DNA from: Planococcus shenhongbingii
GTDB lineage: Bacteria; Bacillota; Bacilli; Bacillales_A; Planococcaceae
NCBI RefSeq assembly: GCF_030413635.1
Contig: NZ_CP129235.1
Location: 310,001 to 374,000 of the forward strand
Length of the DNA stretch: 64,000 nt
Reading direction: 5' to 3'
In this document: one piece after another, positions 25,155 to 33,669 of the stretch
Layout of the letters: every line of letters starts with the position of its first letter
Numbering within the stretch: the first letter of the stretch is position 1
Program-made: the position numbers and the translations under genes
Notes under the pieces: model-generated
The model's database searches: none
The model's input: only the letters and a program-made list of their open reading frames with translations
Told to the model about the DNA's origin: nothing

Positions 25155-26222
25155 ATGGCTGGGAGAACACGTGACACGATTCCTGTACGATCGGGGGAAG
25201 AGCTGAACAGCGTCTTGCTCCAGCAGTTTTTGGAAGAGCATATAAAAGGGCTGCCGGATGGCGAACTGAAAATCCGTCAGTTTGGTGCAGGCCATTCGAA
25301 TTTGACTTATGCGCTTTCCATCAATGGATGGCAAGCAGTATTAAGGAGGCCGCCGCTTGGGCCAGTTGCGCCAAAAGCACATGACGTGGAACGGGAATTC
25401 AAAATCCTGTCTGCTCTAAATCCGATTTTTCCGGCAGCACCGAAACCGTATGTTTTCTCGCAAGATTCAGCAATCGTCGGTAGCCCGTTTTTCATCATGG
25501 AAAGGCGTTACGGCCTAGTGATTGATACAGAATTTCCAAAAGGAACAGAACCGTCAGAAGAACTGGGCCGCAAAATTTCAGAACTCATGGTGGATACGCT
25601 GGTCAAACTGCATGCCATCGATTATACCCAAACTGCATTAGCTGATTTGGCGAAGCCGGAAGGGTTTATGGAACGCCAAGTCAACGGCTGGATAGGGCGC
25701 TATGATCGTTCCAAAACCGATGATATCCCGGAAGTGGCAGACTTGTCAGCGTGGATGCTTGGGAACATTCCGAAATCGCCGGAACCGACCATCATCCATT
25801 ATGATTTTAAGCTTAACAATGTGATGTTCGCAGACGATTTTTCAGAGCTTACCGGCTTGTTCGATTGGGAAATGACGACAGTGGGGGATCCGCTTGCGGA
25901 TTTAGGAGCGGCGATGAGTTATTGGATTGAAGCCGATGACCCTGAACTCTTGAAAACAGGTTTTGGCAAGGCTCCCGTAACGGTAGGGAAAGGATTTTAT
26001 TCGCGGAAAGAGTTTATTGCGCGTTATGCAGAGAAAAGTGGCCGGGATGTCTCAAATATCCATTTTTATTTGACATTCGCATATTTCAAACTGGCAGTCA
26101 TTTGCCAGCAAATTTATTACCGGTATAAGAAGGGCCAGACATCGGATCCGCGTTTCGCCCATTTTGGCGGTTTTGTCAAAAGCCTTATTCAGCATGCACT
26201 TGCAACCGCGAAGAAAACGTAA
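25155..26222 (+). CDS. APH-family phosphotransferase (ACAD10/11 N-domain and LvaA-like)
   Basis: This 355-residue protein has the protein-kinase-like fold of aminoglycoside phosphotransferases. The Brenner motif is HYDFKLNNV with His215, Asp217 and Asn222, and the DFG-equivalent is DWE with Asp237. The N-terminal FGAGHSNLTYAL and AVLRRPPLGPVAPKAHDVERE match the domain that precedes the dehydrogenase in human ACAD10/11 and that forms LvaA of Pseudomonas. In those systems it phosphorylates the 4-hydroxyl of 4-hydroxyacyl-CoA. Here it is flanked by thioesterase and acyl-CoA dehydrogenase genes. Its exact substrate is inference; antibiotic modification is unlikely. Confidence 0.8.
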   Translation: MAGRTRDTIPVRSGEELNSVLLQQFLEEHIKGLPDGELKIRQFGAGHSNLTYALSINGWQAVLRRPPLGPVAPKAHDVEREFKILSALNPIFPAAPKPYVFSQDSAIVGSPFFIMERRYGLVIDTEFPKGTEPSEELGRKISELMVDTLVKLHAIDYTQTALADLAKPEGFMERQVNGWIGRYDRSKTDDIPEVADLSAWMLGNIPKSPEPTIIHYDFKLNNVMFADDFSELTGLFDWEMTTVGDPLADLGAAMSYWIEADDPELLKTGFGKAPVTVGKGFYSRKEFIARYAEKSGRDVSNIHFYLTFAYFKLAVICQQIYYRYKKGQTSDPRFAHFGGFVKSLIQHALATAKKT

Positions 26223-26237
26223 AGGGGATTGGACGGC

Positions 26238-28010
26238 ATGGAGCATAAAACATTGACTCACCGGGGTGGGAGCTTTTTATATGAAGAAACAGACGCGAAG
26301 TCGGTTTTTACACCAGAGGATTTCACGGAAGAGCATACGCTGATTGCAAAGACTGCTAAGCGGTTTTTAGAAACTGAAGTGCGCCCCCGTAATGAACAAA
26401 TCGAGCAGCAGGATTTTGGAGCAGTTAAAGAGCTGCTTGAAAAAGCCGGCGCACTTGGGCTTTTGGCGCATAGCATACCAGAGCGATATGGAGGCCTGGG
26501 TCTCGATAAAATAAGCAAAGGCATTGTCGGGGAAGTGTTGGGGGCAGCAGGAAGCTATAGTGTAGCGCATTCAAATCATACGTGCATTGCGACATTGCCC
26601 ATTACCTATTTTGGAACAGCGGAGCAAAAAGAAAAATATCTGCCAAAGCTTGCTTCAGGAGAATTCATCGGAGCCTATTGCTTAACCGAACCGAATGCGG
26701 GGTCGGATGCCTTGGCGGCAAAGACCACTGCAAAGCTTAACGAAGCTGGGACCCATTACATACTGAATGGCATGAAAATGTTCATCACCAATGCGGCATT
26801 TTCCGATACATTCATCGTGTACGCAAAAGTGGATGGCACGGCATTTACAGCGTTTATCGTGGAAAAAGATTTTCCAGGTTTATCGCTTGGAGCGGAAGAA
26901 CAGAAAATGGGCATCAAAGGCTCATCCACCAGGACAGTGATTTTTGACGATTGTGAAGTGCCCGTTGAAAACCTTCTTGGGGAAGTTGGGAAAGGGCATG
27001 TCATTGCCTTGAATGTGCTGAATCTCGGACGCTATAATTTAGGGTCTGCAACGATGGGGGCAGCAAAATACGGCCTAGAGCAAACGGTCACATATACGAA
27101 AGAGCGCCACCAGTTTGGCAGAGCCATTGCCGACTTTACAGCGACTCAGGAGAAAATTGCCGATATGGCGCTCCGCATTTATGCTTCTGAATCGCTCCAA
27201 TACCGGACTGCTGGTTATTTAGAGGAAGCGCTTGGCGGATTATATGAATCCGAGGACCAGGGGCTCGTGGCGAAACGGATGACGGAATATGCCACTGAAT
27301 GTGCTGTCTGCAAAGTGTATGGTTCCGAGACGCTTGATTATATTGCCGATGAAGCGCTGCAATTGCATGGAGGCTACGGTTTTATCAAAGAGTATAAAAT
27401 TGAGCAAATGTACCGCGATTCGCGCATCAACCGGATTTTTGAAGGGACCAATGAAGTGAATCGCCTGATCATTCCAGGCAATCTTCTAAAAGCAGCTGTG
27501 AAAGGCCAAGCACCGCTTACAGAAGCGGTCAAACAGGCACTGTCAGAACTCAAGTCGCCGAAAGTGGAGTCGATTGGCGTTATTTCCCGGGAAATAGAGG
27601 CGGTCCGTGCCATACGGCGAGTGTTTCTGCTATGCGCAGGAGCTGCCTACGAGACATATGGAAGCGCACTTAGTGAAGAACAGGAAACATTGATGAAACT
27701 TGCAGGCATTGGCATCACCCTGTTTGCAGTAGAATCGGCCGTGCTCAGAACAGTAAAATCCGTTAAAGCACAAGGTGAGGAAACAGCGGCCTTTAAAATA
27801 CAGCTGGTAAAATCGCTGGTGGATGATGCGTTATTGGAAGTGGAAATGAATGCCCGAAAATTGCTTCAAGGAACTGTTTCAGAAAAAGGTCTTCACGACA
27901 ATGTACGGATGCTTTCGGGTGAGCTGAGCCGATTGCAGCGGGCAGGCGGAAAAGCGGCAAAACGAGCCATTGCAGAAAAAATACTGTCTGCAGAACAATA
28001 TATTTCCTAG
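26238..28010 (+). CDS. Acyl-CoA dehydrogenase, long FadE/VLCAD type
   Basis: This protein of about 590 residues has the three-domain ACAD fold plus a C-terminal extension of about 180 residues, like FadE (YusJ) of Bacillus. Typical segments are YCLTEPNAGSDALAAKT, NGMKMFITNAAFSDTF and LHGGYGFIKEY. The catalytic Glu402 lies in IFEGTNEVNR. It makes the 2,3-double bond of acyl-CoA with FAD and passes electrons to ETF. The frame opens at TTG 26229, but AAAGGGG at 26221-26227 suits ATG 26238. It follows the kinase-like gene by 15 bases. Confidence 0.93.
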   Translation: MEHKTLTHRGGSFLYEETDAKSVFTPEDFTEEHTLIAKTAKRFLETEVRPRNEQIEQQDFGAVKELLEKAGALGLLAHSIPERYGGLGLDKISKGIVGEVLGAAGSYSVAHSNHTCIATLPITYFGTAEQKEKYLPKLASGEFIGAYCLTEPNAGSDALAAKTTAKLNEAGTHYILNGMKMFITNAAFSDTFIVYAKVDGTAFTAFIVEKDFPGLSLGAEEQKMGIKGSSTRTVIFDDCEVPVENLLGEVGKGHVIALNVLNLGRYNLGSATMGAAKYGLEQTVTYTKERHQFGRAIADFTATQEKIADMALRIYASESLQYRTAGYLEEALGGLYESEDQGLVAKRMTEYATECAVCKVYGSETLDYIADEALQLHGGYGFIKEYKIEQMYRDSRINRIFEGTNEVNRLIIPGNLLKAAVKGQAPLTEAVKQALSELKSPKVESIGVISREIEAVRAIRRVFLLCAGAAYETYGSALSEEQETLMKLAGIGITLFAVESAVLRTVKSVKAQGEETAAFKIQLVKSLVDDALLEVEMNARKLLQGTVSEKGLHDNVRMLSGELSRLQRAGGKAAKRAIAEKILSAEQYIS

Positions 28011-28021
28011 GAGGAACATGG

Positions 28022-28996
28022 ATGAAAGTTATAAAATTTGAGAAGTTTGGCGGTCCGGAGGTCTTGCAGTGGACAGAAACCGCCAAGCCTCAGCCGGCAG
28101 AAAATGAAGTGCTGATCGAAGTGAAGGCGAGCGGCGTCAATTATGCTGATACCGCAAGGCGCGAAGGGAAATATGTAGTGCCGACGAAGCTTCCGTATGT
28201 GCCCGGATCAGAAATAGCCGGCGTTATTGTGGAAACCGGAAGCGGCGTAAGAAAATTCCGGAAAGGAGACCGGGTGGTGGCGTTGGTTGAATCCGATGGC
28301 TACTCTGAATACGTCGCAGTAAATGAACGGATATTAACGCCTATCCCGGACGGGGTGGATGATGAACAAGCGGTCGCTTTGCCGCTTCAAGGCTTGAGCG
28401 CTTATCACATCTTGAAAACGATGGGGCGCCTGGAACCGGGAGAAAGTGTCTTGATCCATGCGGCTGCCGGCGGAGTGGGCACGATTGCGGTTCAGCTCGC
28501 GAAGCTATTCGGAGCGGGAAAAATCATTGCGACGGCAAGTACCAAGGAAAAGCTTGCCCATGCTAAATCCATGGGAGCGACACATCTAGTGAATTACTCC
28601 GAAGACGGCTGGGTGGACAAAGTAAAAGAAATCACTGAAGGCAAAGGCGTCGACGTAGCGCTTGAAATGGTCGGCGGTGAAGTATTCAATCAGACAGTAA
28701 AATGTCTTGCTCCGTTCGGCCGGCTGGTGATTTTCGGTGCGGCCAGCGGCGAGCAGGCAACGTTCCATCCCGGCCAGTTGATGCGGAAAAACCAGTCCGT
28801 TATCGGCTTTTTCCTGCCGCAGATCATGCGCAAACCCGAATTGTTCCAAAGCAGCTTTAAAGAATTGCTTGGCTACATGGCGAACGGCGATTTGAAACTG
28901 ACAATCGGCGGGACTTATCCGCTTGAAGAAGCAGCAGAAGTACATCGATTATTGCAAGGGCGAAAAACCATCGGCAAACTGGTGTTAAAACCGTAA
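28022..28996 (+). CDS. Quinone oxidoreductase-like MDR protein
   Basis: This 324-residue zinc-independent medium-chain reductase resembles NADPH:quinone oxidoreductases (QorA, crotonyl-CoA reductase-like). ASGVNYADTARREG and the nucleotide motif HAAAGGVGTIAVQLAKL are typical, and the structural zinc cysteines are missing. AGGAGGAAC precedes ATG 28022, 11 bases after the acyl-CoA dehydrogenase gene. In this operon it could reduce an enoyl or keto intermediate. Confidence 0.88.
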   Translation: MKVIKFEKFGGPEVLQWTETAKPQPAENEVLIEVKASGVNYADTARREGKYVVPTKLPYVPGSEIAGVIVETGSGVRKFRKGDRVVALVESDGYSEYVAVNERILTPIPDGVDDEQAVALPLQGLSAYHILKTMGRLEPGESVLIHAAAGGVGTIAVQLAKLFGAGKIIATASTKEKLAHAKSMGATHLVNYSEDGWVDKVKEITEGKGVDVALEMVGGEVFNQTVKCLAPFGRLVIFGAASGEQATFHPGQLMRKNQSVIGFFLPQIMRKPELFQSSFKELLGYMANGDLKLTIGGTYPLEEAAEVHRLLQGRKTIGKLVLKP

Positions 28997-29017
28997 TTTC
29001 TGGAAAGAAGGGGTTAC

Positions 29018-29959
29018 ATGCTTGACCAATTAGGGATTGAGGCTGTCCGCATCGATTTGCCATTCCGCTTGAACCATGTTAATTGCTTTATGGCAGAAGA
29101 TGAGACGGGCTGGACGATTATCGATGCTGGATTGAACAATGACTATACAAGAAAGTTATGGGAGCAGACCATTGGAAAGCGGAATGTGACGAATTTGCTG
29201 ATTACCCATTACCATCCGGATCATTTTGGATATGCCGGAGGACTTCAGGAAAGGACGGGAGCAAAAGTGTCAATGACGAAGACAGATGCCGATTTGGGTC
29301 TGTCTTCTTGGCAGTCTCGTTTTTTAGAGACGATGCCTGAGCATTACAGCATTTCTGGAGTGCCGGATGAGATGTCAGAACAACTGGCAGGCAATACTGC
29401 AGGTTTTCAAGAGCTTGTAAATCCGCTGCCGAAAATTGGCCACTATTTCGAAGAAGGCGAAAAAGTCCGGATTGGGCTCTTTGAATATGAAGTAATCTTT
29501 GTGCCAGGCCATTCAGACGGCATGGTTTGCTTTTATAATAAAGATAAAAATGTGCTGCTTTCCGCAGACCATATTCTTCCGAAAATCACGCCGAATATTT
29601 CTTATTGGTACCATGGAAATAAAAATCCGCTGGCATCTTATTTAGCATCCTTAGACAAAATGAAAAAACTGGATGCTGAATTTGTGATCCCGTCGCACGG
29701 CAAGCCGTTTTACGGCGCCAATAGCCGTATTGAGGAATTGAAGAGACATCATAGCGAGCGGCTCGAAGAAACGTTCGATGCAATTCAAGCAGCTTCGACA
29801 GTCTACGAAACATGTGAACGGCTTTTCAAGCGGCCATTGACGGTTCATGAAATGCGTTTTGCGGTAGGTGAAACCTTGGCTCATTTGGAGTTTCTGCGTC
29901 ATGCAGGAGAATGTGAACGGGAAATAGAGAATAAAGTTTGGCGATACAGAAGCTGCTAG
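29018..29959 (+). CDS. Metallo-beta-lactamase fold hydrolase
   Basis: This 313-residue MBL-fold protein has the zinc motif THYHPDHFGYAGG with His64, His66, Asp68 and His69, then VPGHSDGMVCF, LLSADHILPK and a final SHGKPF histidine, so the dinuclear site is complete. Length and C-terminal helical part fit the glyoxalase II / LACTB2-like group, whose members cleave thioesters or other bonds. AAAGAAGGGG precedes ATG 29018. It ends the operon; a thioester or lactone substrate would suit the neighbourhood. Confidence 0.85.
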   Translation: MLDQLGIEAVRIDLPFRLNHVNCFMAEDETGWTIIDAGLNNDYTRKLWEQTIGKRNVTNLLITHYHPDHFGYAGGLQERTGAKVSMTKTDADLGLSSWQSRFLETMPEHYSISGVPDEMSEQLAGNTAGFQELVNPLPKIGHYFEEGEKVRIGLFEYEVIFVPGHSDGMVCFYNKDKNVLLSADHILPKITPNISYWYHGNKNPLASYLASLDKMKKLDAEFVIPSHGKPFYGANSRIEELKRHHSERLEETFDAIQAASTVYETCERLFKRPLTVHEMRFAVGETLAHLEFLRHAGECEREIENKVWRYRSC

Positions 29960-30094
29960 CGGAAGCTGTCCAGCCGGAACAATGCTGATATAAAAAGGCA
30001 TACCTGTTTAAAAAAGGCTTTTAAAGGAAAAAGCATCCTGAGAACTGTTAAACTGAAGATAGAGTAAGTTGATAACAGAGGAAGGGTGATGTAA

Positions 30095-31075
30095 GTGAAA
30101 GCATTTGTCATAGAATCTGGTGAATTGAAAGTGAAAGATATGAAGGAGCCGGAATTGAAAGCCGGCGAAGTGGTGGTTGGGTTAAAGACCGCAGGCATTA
30201 ATCGGCGCGATTTAGGGCTGCCGAAGCGTTATGGCAACCGGCCGGAAGCACTCATCATCGGCTCTGATGGAGCAGGCATTATTGAAGCGGTCGGAGAAGG
30301 AGTCAGTGGACTCTCCGTTGGAGATGAAGTGATCATCAATCCGGCGCTCCGTTGGTATGAGAATAGTGAAGCGCCGCCAGCCGAGTTTGACATTCTGGGG
30401 ATGCCTGATCACGGAACATTTGCTGAAAAGGTAGCGTTGTCTGCGGAACAAGTTGAGAAAAAGCCTGGGTATTTATCGTGGGAAGAAGCCGGTTCTTTGG
30501 CGCTGGCAGGCTTGACAGGATACCGGGCGTTGTTTACAAAAGGCGCAGTGAAAAAAGGGGAGACGCTTTTTATTCCCGGTGCCGGCAGCGGTGTCGCAAC
30601 GTATTTGATTCAATTTGCTAAAAATGAAGGTGCTCGGGTAATTGTCACGTCAAGAAGCGATGAAAAAAGAAAACACGCACTTGAAATCGGGGCGGATCGT
30701 GCCATTGCGACAGACAGCGACTGGAAGCAGGAACTGGCGGATGAAACCATCGATCTCGTGATTGACAGTGTCGGTGCAGCAACATTCAACCGGTCGTTGG
30801 ATGTCTTGAAAAAAGGCGGCCGCATTGTCATTTTTGGTGCTACAACGGATGACAACGTCGATTTTAATCTTCGCAGTTTCTTTTACGGGCAATACCAATT
30901 GTTCGGTTCAACAATGGGCAGCCGCGAAGAACTGCGCGACATGCTGGCGCATATGGAAAAACACAATACGCATCCAGTGATCGACCAGGTTTTTGATCTG
31001 GAAAATGCGCAGGAGGCGTTTGACCATTTGAGCCGTGGAAAACAATTCGGCAAAGTTGTTTTGCACATTAAATAA
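30095..31075 (+). CDS. Zinc-type alcohol dehydrogenase family reductase (YogA-like)
   Basis: This 326-residue MDR protein has AGINRRDLGLPKRYGN, then IIGSDGAGIIEAVGEGV and PGAGSGVATYLIQFAKNEGARV as the NADPH-binding part. It lacks the cysteine cluster of the structural zinc. It resembles YogA and other NADPH quinone or enone reductases. GTG 30095 follows GAAGGGTGATGTAA. A 135-base gap separates it from the acyl-CoA operon, and no clear terminator lies in that gap, so read-through is possible. Confidence 0.85.
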   Translation: MKAFVIESGELKVKDMKEPELKAGEVVVGLKTAGINRRDLGLPKRYGNRPEALIIGSDGAGIIEAVGEGVSGLSVGDEVIINPALRWYENSEAPPAEFDILGMPDHGTFAEKVALSAEQVEKKPGYLSWEEAGSLALAGLTGYRALFTKGAVKKGETLFIPGAGSGVATYLIQFAKNEGARVIVTSRSDEKRKHALEIGADRAIATDSDWKQELADETIDLVIDSVGAATFNRSLDVLKKGGRIVIFGATTDDNVDFNLRSFFYGQYQLFGSTMGSREELRDMLAHMEKHNTHPVIDQVFDLENAQEAFDHLSRGKQFGKVVLHIK

Positions 31076-31147
31076 TGTTCAACTTTTGAAACTTTTCAGC
31101 CAGTCAGCCGTAAGTATATTATTAGAAAAAGACTGGAGATGAATGTA

Positions 31148-31456
31148 ATGGAGAATACCGGTTTGAAAGTACTTGTCCATGCCAGTGCGTTCTTTGCCCC
31201 ATTTTTGGTGCCGTTTATTGTGTTTCTCATTACCGAAGACCGTGAAGTGAAAAAGTTGGCAATCCAAGCTTTGCTGTTTCAAGTTGTGATGAGTGTCTTG
31301 TTGTTTATTTCGTTCTTGCTGATGTTTGTGGTCATTGGAATTCCGATGCTAATCATCTTCGGTTTAATGACAGTTATTGTGCCGATTATGGGCATTGTCA
31401 GAGCATTGAACAACGACAAATTCGATTATCCGATTGTTGGATCTTGGTACCAATAA
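31148..31456 (+). CDS. DUF4870 domain membrane protein
   Basis: This 102-residue protein has three or four hydrophobic segments (VLVHASAFFAPFLVPFIVFL, then FQVVMSVLLFISFLL and IPMLIIFGLMTVIVPIM) separated by the DREVKKLAIQALLF loop typical of DUF4870. The ribosome binding site CTGGAG at 31132-31137 suits ATG 31148 better than ATG 31139. Function of the family is unknown. A terminator follows. Confidence 0.8.
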   Translation: MENTGLKVLVHASAFFAPFLVPFIVFLITEDREVKKLAIQALLFQVVMSVLLFISFLLMFVVIGIPMLIIFGLMTVIVPIMGIVRALNNDKFDYPIVGSWYQ

Positions 31457-31483
31457 AAAAGAGCCCTTTTAAGGGCTTTTTTG
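31455..31483 (+). terminator. Rho-independent terminator
   Basis: AAAAAAGAGCCC and GGGCTTTTTT form a stem with a short loop directly after the DUF4870 stop codon. Confidence 0.85.
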
Positions 31484-31497
31484 TGGGAAACTTCTCC

Positions 31498-31605
31498 AGA
31501 GTCGTGTTTTTGCCACTACTGGTCATATTTTACGAGTAATGAGTCGTATTTTATCTGTTACTGGTCGTATTTTTAGATGAATGAATCGCATTTCTAAAAC
31601 CAATA
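31498..31605. repeat. Five-unit array with exact 21-bp period (array 1)
   Basis: The core GTCGTATTT or a near match starts at 31501, 31522, 31543, 31564 and 31585, giving a period of exactly 21 bp. Flanking bases between cores are less conserved but favour a CTG just before the core. The array sits between two terminators that end the convergent genes DUF4870 and ytoQ. The same array type recurs at 54462-54554. Two helical turns per unit suggest a one-sided protein-binding array. Confidence 0.75.
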
Positions 31606-31647
31606 GAAAACCCGGCCATCGATGAGTATAGATGGCCGGGTTTTCTA
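31605..31647. terminator. Bidirectional terminator
   Basis: AAAACCCGGCCATC pairs perfectly with GATGGCCGGGTTTT across a ten-base loop. It mainly serves ytoQ on the minus strand. Confidence 0.85.
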
Positions 31648-32088
31648 TTATTCGAGAATATAAGCCAAAGCTTTAATCGCCTGGTCGACAGTCTCGACGG
31701 TGGCGCTTGCTTTGCGCGACAGTTCCTTAAGTGGATGGTGCAATTTTTCTGGACGGATCAGAATCAGCGGTTTGCCGGATGCAATTGCGCTGCTGGCATC
31801 CATTGCTGTGTTCCATTGTTTGTACTGCTCGCCGAAAAGGGCAATGACGAGATCTGCTTTATGGATCAGGACGCCGGTCCGCAGGTTATTGAAGCTTGAG
31901 GCGGCTTCGTCTTTGAAAACAGCATTCGGCTGTTCACCTAGAATCTCCTCGCCGATGTTGTCAGAACGCTCATGGTCTTCCATCGGCCCCACAAAGTCGA
32001 CCGGCAACTTTAGCGCCAGTGATTTTTTCTTGATTTCCTCGCGCCACGAACTATGAATTTCTCCAGCAAGATAAACAGTTAATCGCAT
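31648..32088 (-). CDS. ytoQ: YtoQ family protein
   Basis: This 146-residue protein starts MRLTVYLAGEIHSSWREEI and continues with VDFVGPMEDHERSDNIGEEIL and KADLVIALFGEQYKQWNTAMD, which is the conserved layout of YtoQ, a family of nucleoside 2-deoxyribosyltransferase-like fold with no assigned reaction. The frame opens at 32103, but GGGAGGTAG places the start at ATG 32088. The gene is monocistronic with a strong terminator. Confidence 0.88.
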   Translation of the reverse strand: MRLTVYLAGEIHSSWREEIKKKSLALKLPVDFVGPMEDHERSDNIGEEILGEQPNAVFKDEAASSFNNLRTGVLIHKADLVIALFGEQYKQWNTAMDASSAIASGKPLILIRPEKLHHPLKELSRKASATVETVDQAIKALAYILE

Positions 32089-32152
32089 GATGCTACCTCC
32101 CAAAATCCATTTCCTTCAGTGTATCATAAGACGGGAATTGGGAGGGCATCTA

Positions 32153-32374
32153 TCAGATTATTTGGCGCTCTTTGCGCTCTACCGGAATCAATGAAAGCAC
32201 ATTTTCTATTTTGAACGTGCGTTTTTTGTTCCGGAGAAAGCAATATGCTTGAAACGAGTCGCCGCTTACTTTTAAAATTTTTATGCGGCGTTTGCTGAAG
32301 CTTCCATCGTTCGCCATATACATCATATCGATTAGCTGCTGATGCTTAAAAGCTTTAAGAATCTGTGCTTTCAT
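32153..32374 (-). CDS. Small WYL-domain-like protein
   Basis: This 73-residue protein (MKAQILKAFKHQQLIDMMYM, then SKRRIKILKVSGDSFQAYCF and NKKRTFKIENVLSLIPV) resembles an isolated WYL domain, the ligand-binding SH3-like domain of DeoR-type regulators, without a DNA-binding part. GGGAG lies nine bases before ATG 32374. It could be a single-domain sensor. The divergent sbcDC operon begins 129 bases away. Confidence 0.65.
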   Translation of the reverse strand: MKAQILKAFKHQQLIDMMYMANDGSFSKRRIKILKVSGDSFQAYCFLRNKKRTFKIENVLSLIPVERKERQII

Positions 32375-32502
32375 CAATTTTCACTCCCTTAATAGAACGT
32401 TTGTTCCTATTATAATCCTAAAAATTGTAGAAAACAAGCAAATCGTTTTCATGTATAATGGAACGAACATATATTCTTTTCAATGAAGAAAGGGGCATGA
32501 CC

Positions 32503-33669
32503 ATGAAATTTTTCCATACCGCTGACTGGCATTTAGGCAAACTTGTCCAAGGCGTTTATATGACAGAAGAACAGCGCTTTGTTTTAAATCAGTTTATCGC
32601 CGCGATTGAAGAACAGCGGCCCGACGCAGTGATCATTGCGGGAGATTTATATGACCGGGCAGTTCCGCCGACGGAAGCTGTCAATCTGCTGGATGAAGTA
32701 CTGGCGAAAATTGTTTTGGAACTGAAGACACCTGTATTTGCTGTAGCCGGAAACCATGATAGCCCCGGACGTTTGAATTTTGGAAGTCGGGTCATGAAGA
32801 TGAACGGCATCCATATCGCCGGCCATTTCCAAAAAGAGCATGAACCGATCGTATTGGCCGATGAATTTGGGGAAGTGCATATTCATTTGATTCCTTATGC
32901 AGATCCATCTCAAGTCCGCCATACGCTTGGCCTTCCGGACATTAAATCACATAACGATGCGGCAGAAGCCATCGTAGAAAATATAAAGCAAAGACTGAAT
33001 CCTGAAGCACGCCATATTGCAGTAGGACATGCATTTGTGACGCCTCACGGAGAACAGCAGGAAAATACCAGCGATTCGGAGCGCCCGTTGTCGATTGGTG
33101 GAGTGGAACATGTCGATGCCGGCCATTTCATGGGATTCCATTACACGGCGCTCGGACATTTGCACCAAGCGCATCATGTGCTGAATGAAACCATCCGCTA
33201 TGCAGGCTCACCATTGAAGTATTCAATTTCAGAAGAGCGGCATCAAAAAGGATTTCTTATCGTTGAAATGGATGGCAGCGGCAAAGTCGCCGTTGAAAAG
33301 CAATTGCTTAATCCAAATCGGGACATGCGGACAGTGGAAGGGTTTATGGAAGATATTCTGAGCCATGAGACCAATGAAGATTATGTATTTGTGAAGCTGC
33401 TCGATGAAACGCCGATTTTGTATCCAATAGAAAAGATCCGGTCGGTTTATCCGAATGCGATGCATGTTGAACGAAAAAGCTTTGGCCGGACAACTGGCAG
33501 AGGCGGTGTGGAATCACGCCGCGAAATGGATCCGATGGTTTTATTCAATGCTTTTTACGAAGAAGTCAAAGGAGAAAAAGCGACGGAAGAAACTGAAGTG
33601 ATTTTCAAAGAAGTGCTTCAGGAGTTTTTGCGCGAAGAAACTGACGAGAAAGAAGGGGTAAAACAATGA
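32503..33669 (+). CDS. sbcD: Exonuclease SbcCD, nuclease subunit SbcD
   Basis: This 388-residue protein is the Mre11-like manganese nuclease. The phosphoesterase motifs are MKFFHTADWHLG (Asp8, His10), IAGDLYDRA and AGNHDSPGR, followed by VGHAFVT and GHLHQAH. It pairs with SbcC to cleave hairpins and blocked DNA ends. GAAAGGGG at 32488-32495 suits ATG 32503 rather than the earlier in-frame ATG 32497. TATAAT at 32454-32459 may be the -10. It overlaps sbcC by four bases. Confidence 0.95.
   Translation: MKFFHTADWHLGKLVQGVYMTEEQRFVLNQFIAAIEEQRPDAVIIAGDLYDRAVPPTEAVNLLDEVLAKIVLELKTPVFAVAGNHDSPGRLNFGSRVMKMNGIHIAGHFQKEHEPIVLADEFGEVHIHLIPYADPSQVRHTLGLPDIKSHNDAAEAIVENIKQRLNPEARHIAVGHAFVTPHGEQQENTSDSERPLSIGGVEHVDAGHFMGFHYTALGHLHQAHHVLNETIRYAGSPLKYSISEERHQKGFLIVEMDGSGKVAVEKQLLNPNRDMRTVEGFMEDILSHETNEDYVFVKLLDETPILYPIEKIRSVYPNAMHVERKSFGRTTGRGGVESRREMDPMVLFNAFYEEVKGEKATEETEVIFKEVLQEFLREETDEKEGVKQ

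Noticed and set aside
31498..31605. The 21-bp arrays as CRISPR
   Set aside because: The units are short, there are no unique spacers of constant length between identical repeats, and no cas genes are near.
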